This document shows, piece by piece, positions 33,660 through 44,391 of a stretch of 64,000 nucleotides of DNA. The notes under the pieces are model-generated. The model did no database searches. It worked only from the letters and a program-made list of their open reading frames with translations, and had not been told where the DNA came from. Origin of the DNA: Coniochaeta sp. PMI_546 (taxonomy: Eukaryota > Ascomycota > Sordariomycetes > Coniochaetales > Coniochaetaceae); assembly GCA_021432605.1 (NCBI GenBank), contig MU271147.1, forward strand, positions 1,922,001-1,986,000, written 5' to 3'. The stretch's first letter is position 1, and each line of letters opens with the position of its first letter. Position numbers and translations under genes: made by a program.

Positions 33660-35264
33660 TCAGGGCTGTCTTAAACTTCTCTGCCGCCAAGCTAGCCCTC
33701 TCCTCTCCAGAAGGTAAAGACATGGGAGCGACAGAAGGGCAAGACCGGCCCAGAGAACGAAGCACCACCCGGGTCCGACGGCACGCAATAGAACATCCAG
33801 AACCGCAAGCCCACCGGCGGCCATTTCGCATCTGATTAAGTTACTCGCTGCCTGAGCCGTCGAGGGGCAATCAGGGTGGAGGTCAACAAGCAACGTGCTC
33901 AGTACCGTAAAGACGCCTTGCATAGAAAGACCGATGAAGAACTGTAGAACAAGAGGTACGGCAATGTGAACCTCGCGTTGCAATGCCCAGCCGTAACCAA
34001 TGGTTAGAACGCAGCAAATCGCAAGAGAATATTTGATGCTGCGAAGTCTAGCCTCTTCGATGGGAAACAATGCCAAGTTATGGTCTTTCTGTTTTTTCAC
34101 TCGGATATTGTGTCTTGCAGCGGTGTGCCGGTAGTCAATATCAAGAACCCTGCCTAAAGAGTGTGCAGGTCAGTCGAGAAGTCAAGAAGTGGTGCCAGGG
34201 AACAGAGCAAGCTCGTGCCTACCGCTACCGTAGGCACTGATGGCGCACGCGATGCCGAAGGGCAAATAAGACACGCCTGATACCAGCCCCGAGACTTGAT
34301 ATATCTTGGTGAAAAGGCTCGACAAGGATGCTTGGAGGCAAGAGTAGATGGTGTACCAGATTCCAGCAGAGCCTATCACGATTGCAGTCCCGGGCTCCTT
34401 GAGCAACTTCAGTGCGGTGATAGGGTTTGGTATTCGCCATGACATTGCTGGTCCTGTTCCGGCCACAGCAGGCCGCAGGCCCGGGCTTTGAAGCGCCAGC
34501 GGTGGAGTCAAGAAAGACAGTAAAGGTCGGCTAAGCAATTTCAGTCCATGTGGTGACACACTACCGTCGTCGACAATGCGTCTTGATGTCTCTGGTAGAA
34601 GTAAAACCATAGCCAGCAGGCAGCAAGGCGAGATGGCTGACAAGAACCAGAATATAGCTCTCCAGCCCCATTTCTGCAGCAACAGTCCGCTGATAACAGG
34701 GCCAATGCTCGGCGGTGTGTTGAGCGCGAAAGACACAAGTCCAGAATACCCGCCGCGTTCTGAAGGCGTGAACAAATCGCCGATTACGCCGTACGTCACC
34801 GCATATGACCCTGAGATTCCCGCACTTTGCGCCATTCGAAGGAAGAAAAGAAGCCCGAACGACGTCTGCAGGGCCAGCCCAATGTTGGAAGCGACATAGA
34901 CAGCCAAGGTGACGATGAAGACAGGACGTCGGCCCATGGTGTCGGCAGCGTCGGCTACAATAGACGGGAAGATGCCGGACATGATGAGGTAGGCCGTCAC
35001 TGTAAGATTGATCCTCTCAATCGACTCACCCAAGTCTAGGGCGATAGAGGGAATAGCCGGGAAGTAAATGAAGCTGCTCAACGAAGAGAACCAGCCGGCT
35101 AGTGCGACCAACGCGATGATCCATCTTTTCTGCGTCCTCGAGAAAGCTGAGTATGGCGCATCGGATGACGATGCTCCTGGTGCTGCATGGGAGAGAGTAA
35201 GGGTAGACTCATCTCCACACTTTGGGTCTAGAGCTGAGACCTGGCCTTTCTCCTCCGAGGACAT
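33660..35264 (-). CDS. MFS transporter, DHA1 (drug:proton antiporter) type
   Basis: Predicted 12-helix plasma-membrane exporter of 511 residues. Exons (minus strand) are 35264-34223 and 34153-33660. I used the Met at 35264 (MSSEEKGQVSALDPK), which places a short hydrophilic N-terminus before the first helix (RWIIALVALAGWFSSLSSF). The A-motif is ADAADTMGRRPVF, and the antiporter-type motif C region is SFALNTPPSIGPVISGLLL. The cytosolic loop between the halves holds LPETSRRIV. Just across the intron lies the DHA1 hallmark AYGSGRVLDIDYR. The second half ends LPCLYLLERRGLAW. It resembles Dtr1/Qdr-type drug:proton antiporters; the substrate cannot be read from sequence. Its 3' end abuts that of the FN3K-like gene, so transcripts from the two strands probably overlap. 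Confidence 0.87.
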
Positions 35265-35780
35265 GTTGCTATGTCCGTTTGCGTTGAGACTGAAGGATAA
35301 TCTGGAAACCTGCTGGAGGAAACATTGCCGGGCTTGACAACCAGCAATGCAGGCAAAGTGTCTGATTGTGAGCCCTGCTTCGATGATACCCCTGCATTTC
35401 ACACCAGCTGAGCCTGATGCTGAGGTGGTACTGTAACCTCTTTAGCGGGAGCCGCCAAGGGTTAGGGGTAGGGTTACGCCTCCTTATTCTAACAGCTCGG
35501 GAGGGTAACCGGTCTTAGCAGTTGACGCTGTTTCGTGTTATTGAAGCATACCTTTAAGCTGTTAAGCTTCGCAACTTCGCGCTTAATGGTGGTTTGTATC
35601 GCAGCCTTCTAGATATCCAACCACAAAATGGTTCTTGTGACCCCCTGCAGAGCAATACATCATTGCTCGTTGTGATTGTGAAGACGGCACCAATGCTGTA
35701 CACCCTATAAGACGATGATTCAGAAAAGAGTAAGGAAGATCTGATGAGTAAATTCGGTCTCTAAGATATTCAACCCCTGC
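35265..35780. other. Intergenic region between co-oriented genes
   Basis: This stretch holds the 5' flank of the MFS gene (-) and the 3' flank of the methyltransferase-like gene (-). I see no gene in it. Confidence 0.6.
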
Positions 35781-36720
35781 TTATGATTCCGAGCCCTCCT
35801 GCTTCTTCTCGATGCAGCAGACCTCCCTCATACAGTCAATGCCCCTGATCTCTTTCGAGATGGCGTGTCTGCTGCCATCAACCATCTTGTCATCGATAAG
35901 CTCGTAGATGAACTTGGTCATCGTGGGTATTTTCGGGTCCTTGCCTCCCGTGGTGTCACCGCCCCACCGGGACAGGTACGAGGTGTGCAAGTCCTCGATG
36001 AAGTAGAGCGCACCCGGCTTCACGATTCCCCAGAGCTCCTCGAGTGAGTTGCGCTGCTGGGTCATGGTGTGGCCACCGTCGTCGATGATGATGTCGAAGT
36101 TGCCACCCGTCTCGTCGACGAACTTCCGCAAGAACTCGCGATCGCCTTGGTCTCCCGTGAAGATTGTAGCACCGGTAGTCTTGTGCTTCCACGCCGCCGC
36201 ACAGGCAGCGTCAAACTCGATGTAGTAGAGGTCGACGTTCGGAAAGTATTCAAGCCATGTGTAGTATGACTTGCCAGGGCCGTATTGCTGAGGAAGCATC
36301 AGTACGCTCCGATGTGCGTGCAGCAGCGGAACTTACCATGTCGCATCCGAGACCGATTTCCAGCATCTTGAGCTTCTTGTCACGGAGAGGCTCGAGATAC
36401 TTCTCGTAGATAAACCAATAATGATGGTCCGTGACTTTATCGGTTCCGTACTTGAGACCTATCTCTTTGAAACTTGGCCGAAGACTACAGAGTTTAGCAA
36501 ATGCCGTGAAGATAGGCAGGATGATGGAGTCCTCTCACCTTGTCGAACTTGGTGAGCTTTGGGGGTTCGGAGAGCCTGCTGAGCCCGTCGAATCTTTGTC
36601 CTGCTGCTTCTGCCATGACTTGATGGTATCGATGACTTGGTCGTGTTGGTGAACCAGCCCCAACAACAACAGAATGCCTGCTACGGCTAGCAAGATGTAC
36701 TGGAACCGGGGGGTTGCCAT
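35781..36720 (-). CDS. Membrane-anchored SAM-methyltransferase-like protein
   Basis: Exons (minus strand) are 36720-36539, 36484-36337 and 36287-35781 (278 residues). The N-terminus is a signal anchor (FQYILLAVAGILLLLGLV) followed by a Gln/Ser-rich stem, suggesting a type II membrane protein with a lumenal domain. The catalytic-like part starts FKEIGLKYGTDKVTDHHYWF, then the Rossmann motif I KMLEIGLGCDM, QYGPGKSYYTWLEYFPN, an acidic ribose-binding position in DLYYIEFD, FDIIIDDGGHTM, and PGALYFIEDLHTSY. This is the fold of sugar or small-molecule O-methyltransferases such as those acting on rhamnosyl antibiotics, so a glycan substrate in the secretory pathway is plausible but unproven. From memory, related fungal proteins include one called hard-surface induced protein 5; I cannot verify this. 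A second Met at 36744 is in frame. Confidence 0.8.
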
Positions 36721-37988
36721 GGTGTGACCTATTTCTGTCGTCACGGTCTGGAGGCGACAAGAACTGGACAGAGAGGAAAAGAAGGAGTGAATCAGTTCAA
36801 GCCCGCGAGAGTATCGTACATGTGAAGGCAGGTCAAACGCTGGACTACATGGGGATCTCCGGCCTTATTATTAGTCTTGGTTATCCGGGCATGCGAGTGT
36901 GCAGGTGCTTACTGACCTCTGAGCTATGTATATTATCGCCAGGGTTGATCGGCTTGCTGGCACCAAGCCATGTCTCGCGAGAACTACCCCTTGGAAACCC
37001 AATCACATCGAATCGCGTGAAGGGGACTACCTGATACCGCGTCGCGACACAGGCAACTTATCGGGGGTTTTCGACATTGCAGTCTTCTAATGCGAGGAGA
37101 AGCATGTTGAGACCCCGCTTCACCAGCGACTGGAACGAAGGTTGAACGCGAAAGCAAGGGGTTCTGGAATCACTTGAAGGGCAGGCATGTATTGAAGGAT
37201 TAAACGTAGGGCTCAGCAATCTGAGACATATACATAGCTGTGCACCACATAAGCAGCCCAAAGTCGCTTGATAACGGCCAAGTTGGATGGGCATGTCTGG
37301 AAAAGGAGATGGTCTTCCCTGCATACCCATTATTGTCCGCCTGGGGGCGGGCTTCTCAGACATTGTTCGACTTCCTCGAGCCAGATACGCAGTGCGCAGC
37401 ACGACCAGGCCAAGGCAATCCTGGGGTAATTCTGTGTACTCCAACCTCTCTAAACCAAAAAAGTCGGCATTTGCATATCATCTCGCCTGTTTGCTCGAGA
37501 TACACACAGCACGAGCCTCGATGGCGAAGTGTTGGAGGCAATAGCCAAGGTCAAGTCGACCATATTCGAAGTCGAAATAGAGTTCTTAGCAATGATCCGC
37601 GAGACCATTATTGTTTTTAAGGACCGTTTCTGCGGCGGTATCAGCAGCACCTCTCACGCATCTTCGTGTCCTGGATCATATCGGCCTTGGTCATGCCATA
37701 TACTGTGTACTCCTAGAGCAAGTATTCACTCTGCACAATCGGATCCGAGATCTCATCCTCACAACGGTATTCGGTGCGGGGTCTGATTGGGTGTCCTAAC
37801 TCCTATGGTACCTTAGGTACCTAGCATAATGGGTGGGGCTGAGAGGTGGGCCGCGAGAAGCCAGGCTGAACTTCTGAGATCATACTTCCACTAGGACTTC
37901 ATAAAGCAAACCGAGAAAATCGATGCTGGAAGACCATCTATATCACAAGTTCTACAAGCTACACTTCTCATACTCAGCTTCGTAAAAT
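36721..37988. other. Divergent intergenic region
   Basis: This is the 5' flank of the methyltransferase-like gene (-) and of the Wbp11 gene (+). It carries the GGTACC palindrome at 37807-37821. Open frames are short and without family resemblance. I see no gene. Confidence 0.6.
37807..37821. repeat. Intergenic GGTACC palindrome
   Basis: ggtaccttaggtacc is an almost perfect inverted repeat, about 170 bp upstream of the Wbp11 start. It belongs to the recurrent motif family. Confidence 0.6.
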
Positions 37989-38921
37989 ATGGCCAAAGAA
38001 AAGAAATTCAACCCAGTTGCCGCCGAGCGCAAAGCTCAAAAGGCAAAGGAAATCAAGAAAGGTAATCCTCAATATACTGCTCTCTTCTCGAGCTCTCACC
38101 ATAAATACTGACCGACCTCTTCCACAGGCAAGGCAGACCTCCAAGCCCGCCGCAACGAGAAGCTCGCCCAGCGCAATCCGAACCGCATAAAAGAGCAGAT
38201 CGCCGCGCTCAAGGCCATAGTCGACTCGGGCGGCAAACTCACCAAGCTCGAGGAGCAGTCCCTCGAGTCGCTCGAGCGAGACTTGAAAGCTGTCGAGAAA
38301 GCGCGCAAGGCGCTCGGCGACAAGGCGCCTACATTTGGGCGGGGGGGAGGACAGGGCGGGGTGCTGGGCAAGAGGAGGAGGGATGATGAGGACGTGTCGA
38401 GCGACGATAGCGATGTGCCGGAGGATGTGAAGAGGATACCCATGCCGAGGGACACGCCGCCGCCGATACCGAAGGCGATACTGGACGAGTGGTGGGCTAA
38501 GAGGAGGGCGAAGAGGAATAAGGAGCAGGAGGAGGCGGGCAAGGAGAGAGGTGGCGGTGGTGGAGGTGGGGCGAATGCGCTGCCGCTTGGGAAGGATAGG
38601 GGGATTGGAGGAGGACGTGAAGAGAAAGAGAAGTCGACTACGCCGACGCCGGTTGCGGAGCCGAAGGTCGTGTACGAGGCGAAGCCGATTGTGAGGGATT
38701 TGAGAAAGGAGGCTGTCAGTGCGTTTGTGCCGACTGCGGTGCGGATGAAGATGCAGAAGAGTAAAGGTGTGGGAGGGCTGATGGAGCCGGAGGAGGCAGA
38801 TCGGCTGGAGAATGAGGGATATCTGAAGACCAAGGCTGGTGAAGCACAGACGACTGGGACGAGTGATAATCGGCCGCAACGGACGGTTACGATGGAGGAG
38901 GTTGACGACGACGAGGATTGA
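37989..38921 (+). CDS. Wbp11-family splicing factor
   Basis: Homolog of WW-domain-binding protein 11, a nuclear protein tied to pre-mRNA splicing. Exons are 37989-38061 and 38128-38921 (288 residues). The start MAKEKKFNPVAAERKAQKAK, then GKADLQARRNEKLAQRNPNR and IKEQIAALKAIVDSGG, is the Wbp11 domain (about residues 1-95). A Pro-rich WW-ligand-like segment (MPRDTPPPIPKAI) follows, then a Gly-rich and highly charged middle. The C-terminal conserved patch KPIVRDLRKEAVSAFVPTAV (about 210-230) is a further family mark. The tail is acidic (EEVDDDED). The intron sits after the first 24 codons with GTAATC and CCACAG borders. The tail strand is purine-rich, which gives long meaningless open frames on the opposite strand. 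Confidence 0.88.
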
Positions 38922-39698
38922 GACATGACGCGCATGTCATGCTTCAATCGACATACCTGCCCGAGCAACATGATCTTCAAGATCTACATTGCGCCCTTTC
39001 GTCACTTCCCTGGGTAATGCCGCGATCCGGCGACTCTAGATCGGAGCACGAACCGGCGCCCGCCTTCCGCGTCGGATGTGGCCTTTTTTGTCAAACGCGG
39101 CAGCGGCCGTTACTCCCGGAACTCAACATGTCAACCCCTCACTGGCCGGCGGTTGTGCGACGCAGTCCGTCGGGTTTCGAGACGGAAAAGATTTTTACAG
39201 GCTACCGATCGTAAACCGGCCACGGGCTTCTGGTCGCACAGAGCTCGGCTTGTGAGCGATATGCAAACCTCAACCTCAACTGGGCTACAGTGACGGCGGT
39301 TAATTCCTTCCGGTTCTTTCGTGCGTGCATTGAAGGCCCAGTCAATGACAATTTGAGAAGTCAAGGCTAGAGTCACTGTGGATGCGCTGAGTGGGCTGCA
39401 TCATGCATAAAGCTAGCGAGCAATGGGGTAATTAGTGGATGAAATGATGTGCCGACGCCCTACGGTCAAAAAGAAGCTGGAGACGGGGCCGCGGGAATAG
39501 TTGGGCCTAGAACAGGCGAATTATAGTGGTCATAAAAACTTCTCTATTACGAGAATCCTCTGTTGCTGACATCGCTAGTTGCCTCTTTTAGTTAAAAATC
39601 TGGGACTCCTCACTCATTGCCAGGTTGCCTCGTTCTCAGCTACCCTTCCAACTCATGCCCTGTAGCAGTACGATGTCTTGGAGAACAGCCGAATTACT
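38922..39698. other. Intergenic region
   Basis: This stretch holds the 3' flank of the Wbp11 gene and the 5' flank of the monocarboxylate-type transporter gene (both +). I see no gene in it. Confidence 0.6.
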
Positions 39699-41227
39699 AT
39701 GTACGAGGACACGATGAGACGGATTGACGAAAATGAGGTGCAGGAGGTGTCTGTTCCTGAGAAAGTTCAGCCCGCAGATGCCAAGAGAAGCAAAAGCATA
39801 ACGCGGGATCGCACTGCAGATCCCTTCAACCTCAAAAGCACCTTCGACGCCAAATCCGACTGTCTACAAGACCCAGGTTTCGAGTCGCCTGTCACTGGCG
39901 ACGACGATGGCGACGGCGACGGCGACGATGACATACCAGCGCCGCCGTACATTGAATTCGAGGAGACATACCCCGAAGGCGGCAGGCGCGCATGGCTCGT
40001 CGTGCTCGGCAGCTGGCTCGCGCTCTTCTCATCCCTGGGATTGATGAACATCCTGGCCACTTTTCAGACCTACGTCTCACAACACCAATTGTCTAACTAT
40101 GACTCTGGCACCATCGGATGGATATTCTCACTGTACACCTTCCTCTGCTTCTTCCTGGGAATCTACATCGGCCCCATCTTCGACAAGTATGGCCCGCGCT
40201 ACCTCATCCTCGCCGGCACGATCAGTCTAGCCGTGAGTCTGATGCTGCTGAGTATCTGCACTCGTAAGTTGCCTCACCTTTTCTCGCCCTTCTCATCACT
40301 TAGCTGACCAGCAAACCAGAATACTGGCAATTCCTCCTCGCCTTCGGCCTCCTCTCCGGCCTCGCCTCGTCCCTGCTCTTCACCCCCTCCATCGCAGCAG
40401 TAGGCCACTTCTTCCACGCCCGCCGCGGCTTCGCGACGGGTGTCGCCTCCACCGCCGGCTCCTTGGGCGGAGTCATCTTCCCCCTCATGCTGCAGAGCCT
40501 CTTCACCCGCGTAGGGTGGGCCTGGGCCATCCGCATCCTCGGCTTCCTCTGCCTGGCCCTGACAGTCGTCGCCAACTTCCTCATCAGGAGCCGCCTCCCG
40601 CCCAAGGAAGGCGCGAGCGTGCACCCGGACCCGAGGATATTCCTCAACAAGGCCTTCGCGCTGACGACCGTGGCGGTGTTCCTGCTCGAGTTTGCGCTGT
40701 TTATCCCGCTGACGTATCTCTCGTCCTACGCCCTGGCGCAGGGGTTCAGCGAGCCGTTCAGCTTCCAGATCATAACCGTCCTCAACGCCGGGTCGGTGTT
40801 CGGGAGGATCTTCCCGGGATACTACGCCGACCACATCGGGCCTTTCAACGCGAACATGATATCGGTGGCCATCACCATCGTGGCTTGTTTCGGCGTGTGG
40901 CTGCCCGTTGGCCACACGACGCCTGGCCTGGTGGTGTTTGCGGCGCTGTTCGGGTTCACGAGCGGCAGTAATATCAGCCTGGTGCCGGTGTCGATCGGAC
41001 GGCTCTGCAGGACGCAGGAATATGGGCGGTACTACGCTACCTGCTATACGATTGTGTCAATTGCTTGTCTTATCGGGATCCCGATTGCGGGGAGGATATT
41101 GACGGCTTGCAACGGGGATTATTGGGGGTTGATCGTGATGACAGGTTTGGTGTATGTTGCCGCGTTAGTGGCTTTTATGTCGGCGAAGATTGCTGCTGTT
41201 GGTTGGAGTGTACGGACGAGGTTCTAG
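39699..41227 (+). CDS. MFS transporter, monocarboxylate (MCT) type
   Basis: Predicted 12-helix membrane transporter of 490 residues. Exons are 39699-40263 and 40320-41227. The start is the first in-frame ATG; an ATG at 39673 is out of frame. A long acidic cytosolic N-terminus (including GDDDGDGDGDDDIPAPPYIE) precedes the MCT signature YPEGGRRAWLVVLGSWLALF. Next come TFQTYVSQHQLSNYDSGTIG, IGPIFDKYGPRYLILAG and the second-half marks ARRGFATGVASTAGSLGGVI and GRIFPGYYADHIGPFN. Fungal MCT-like proteins carry riboflavin, organic acids or unknown metabolites; the substrate is open here. It lies 1.3 kb upstream of a co-oriented P450 gene, so a small metabolic pair is possible but unsupported beyond proximity. 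Confidence 0.88.
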
Positions 41228-42557
41228 GGAGTCTTTGCATGCGTGGACAGGACTTTCGGCGGCTGTGCGTGGTCAGTTGCGTCGAGGATCACGGAAGGCT
41301 GCATCTCTGGGCCGTCAAGAATGAGTCGACTCATGGAGTAGCTTGTTGGACTCTCCGTGGAACCTGCTAATCGACGTCAAGCTTTGCTTGGCACAACTAC
41401 AGGCTATGTGGGCAGACGAAGCATATTGGCGCGCAGCTGCTTGCGCGGGAACCATCTATGCCAGCCATTCACGAAGGAGGCGTTTAGGGGGCGTCATATA
41501 TGGGAATTGTTTACTAGCAAGGCGTTATGGCAAGATTAAAGGGTCGTTATCTTGGACATCAAAATGGACGTAGGGGGTTACTCCCCAGATGATATGGAAA
41601 AGATGGAAGGCCTCTTTGGTATGTCCCTGTATATACGCACAATTGAGGCACTTGGAACATGATCCCACAATCTATCTCTGTGATACCTAGACGTCTGTTT
41701 CCACCCTGCTGGCTCAATGCCATGATCCTGTCAAATGGGGTACAACAGCGGTGAGGCCTTGACTGCAGCCCCCCCAGCTACCCCTTCGCAATGTGCTTAC
41801 GCGTGGACTGCCAATTTGACAGATTCCCAACCTGGTGGATCCGAGGGTTGCACCACCTTCATCGGGCGGGGAGACACGCCAAGGCCTTTCATTCCTGCGG
41901 GCCGGCCAGCTCGACGGTGCGAGCCTAACTCCTTCAGGATGGCCGCCCACTCTTCACCAACCACCCTCGCCGACGACCAACCACTTCGGCTGCAATTAGC
42001 AAATCCGCAGGGTTGGTGATTGGCCCGGTGCTCTCGTCACTTTTTCTTCTTGGGCCATCGAGCATGGCTAGCTGCATGTTGAGCAGTCCAGCTCGACGAT
42101 GAACATTGCTCGGCGGCGACTGTCACTTTCTTTTCTCGTTATCATGGCATCACCGGTTTCTCTGACTGGCTACTGAAAGATGGCGTACCCAGCTTCAAGT
42201 GAAGCAAGGACGGAGGATGCCGTCGACACCCTTCACTGTCGCCAGGGTTCATAGGCGACTCGTACCAGCCACGGCGGTGTGTAGGCCGCTAGCATCTTCT
42301 CCTCTTTCTCAACCACGTCGTATGGAACAGTCGGTGTGCTTTCTCTCGGACCACTCACTCTGAATCGCTTCGTTTCTGCTCCATCAGGCCCACTTGAGTC
42401 TGCAGCTCGAGGCAGCTCTTGCTACGTACCATAGTAAGTTGCTCTTGCGCAGGGTAGGGCTCAGTCCGACCCTCTTAAAGCGCTCAACAGCCTCTCATCT
42501 TCTGCTTTCGGACTTTCTTAGCAACCATCCTCTTCGGAGGAGCGGTTTGAGGTCGAC
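41228..42557. other. 1.3-kb intergenic region
   Basis: This stretch holds the 3' flank of the MCT-type gene and the 5' flank of the second P450 gene (both +). Open frames are short and unrelated to known families. I see no gene. Confidence 0.6.
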
Positions 42558-44223
42558 ATGGCCTTCGCGGACCTGCTGTCCTCGTCATGGGACATGATCT
42601 CGTCCTTCTCGCTAGTACACGCAAGTATCTTGCTCGGGCTCTGGTCCCTGTACCTCGTGGCACTGGGAACATACCGCCTCTACCTGTCCCCCATCTCCCA
42701 CATCCCCGGTCCCCGCCTGGCGGCTCTGACCTGGCTGTACGAGTTCTACTACGACATCGTGCTGGGCGGGCAGTACACCTTCAAGATCATCTCCCTCCAC
42801 AAGCAGTACGGGCCCATCATCCGCATCAACCCGTCCGAGATCCACGTCGGCGACCCGGACTTCTACTCGGAGGTCTACGCGTCCGGCACCCGCCGGCGGG
42901 AGAAGTGGCGCTTCTTCACCAAGCAGTTCGGCGCCGACGAGAGCGCGCTGAGTACCATTGACCACGACCATCACAGGCTCAGGAGAGCGGCGATCGCGCC
43001 GTTCTTCTCGCCGCAGAGTGTGAGACGGCTACAGCCTGTGCTTGATGAGAGGGTCGATGCGTTGCTGGACCGGTTGAGGGGTACGAAGGGGGTGGTGGAT
43101 TTGATGTATCCTTTTTCTGCCTTTACGAATGGTGAGTTTGGTAGCCTGACAAGCTGGAAAAGGGAGGGAAGCTGACACCAAAACAGATGTAATCGAGGAG
43201 TACTCATTCGCCAAGTCGCACCATCTCATCGAGTCCCCTACCTTCGGGAGGGAAGTCACAGACACGATGTTGACCGGCACGCATTACGGGAAGTGGATCC
43301 AGCACATCGAGGTCGTGCTCAAGGCCATCAACGCCCTGCCCGAGACGGTGTCTGCGGCCCTCGTCCCTGGCTGGGCCGGGTTTCTCAAGATAAAGAGGGA
43401 CATACGGACGCAGATCGCCGAGATCAAGAAGACGGAGAATACTGAGAAGTGGCAGTTCGACGTCGCCCACCCGACGATTTTCCACGAGATGCTCGGGAGC
43501 AAGGTGCTCCCGCCGGAGGAGAAGACGGTGCAGAGGCTCGCCCAGGAGGGGCAGATTCTCGTGCAGGGCGGGACGCTGACGACCAGTTGGACGCTGGCCA
43601 TTGCTACATTTCATCTGCTGGAGAAGCCCGAGACGTTGAAGAGGTTGAGGGACGAGCTGTTCAAGGCGATACCGGACCCGCAGGCAGTGGTGCCCTTGGC
43701 AGAGTTGGAAGGGATCCCTTATCTGCGGGCTGTGATCAAGGAAAGTCTTAGGTTGGGGTTTGGGACTAGTGGGCGGTTGGCGAGGGTCGCGCCTGATGAG
43801 GCGCTGGTGTACACTGATAAAGGGACGGGGAGGAAGTACGAGATTCCGCCCGGCGTCCCGGTTGCTATGACGACGTATAAGACTGTTACAGACGACAGTC
43901 TGTTTCCTGACCCGTTCGGGTTCCATCCCGAGCGGTGGTTGGGCGAAGGGGAGGAACAGAGGTTGGAGAGGTACTTTACCGTCTTCGGAGGCGGGAGTAG
44001 GGTTTGTCTTGGTATGGCCCTTGCTCAGGCTGAGCTGTTTCTTATGTTGGCGAAGATGTTTCGCCTATGGGGCGGGGAGGGCGATAGGAGAGATGGCGAT
44101 GTGGGCGTCATCACGTTGTTTGAGACGACGGTCAGAGATTGTGAGATGGCGGCTGACTATTTCATCCCTATTCCGTGGAAGGGCACCAAGGGGATCAGGG
44201 CTGTTTTTGAGGTGTTCGAGTAG
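42558..44223 (+). CDS. Cytochrome P450 with atypical I-helix
   Basis: Membrane P450 of 536 residues, with a fungal layout like the trichodiene-oxygenase group. Exons are 42558-43131 and 43187-44223. A hydrophobic anchor (LVHASILLGLWSLYLVALG) is followed by the hinge PISHIPGPRLAALTW and the typical KQYGPIIRINPSEIHVGDPDF. The K-helix ExxR is in VIKESLRLGFG, the PERF-type motif is FHPERWLGEG, and the haem loop FTVFGGGSRVCLGMALAQAE has the Cys ligand. The I-helix reads EGQILVQGGTLTTSWTLA: where most P450s have A-G-x-D/E-T it has G-G-T-L-T, so the acidic residue is replaced by Leu. All other motifs are intact, so it does not look decayed. The substrate is unknown. The 5' neighbour on the same strand is an MFS gene; the 3' neighbour is a convergent pectin lyase gene. 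Confidence 0.88.
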
Positions 44224-44391
44224 GATACGCTTGACGCGAAGTTTCCTTTGTTTGATACGACACCAAATGCTGACGACGGATGGTGGATATGGACACGGAC
44301 GTCTACGACGCTCACGTTTCATTTGTCAACTTGATACCAAATACCAGTTAATTAACAATATATACCTATTACTCTCATCTCCCACGCATAA

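Noticed and set aside
37974-38879. Two overlapping open frames of about 300 codons on the minus strand
   Set aside because: They are complements of the purine-rich Wbp11 exon and read as Leu/Ser/Arg/Pro runs.
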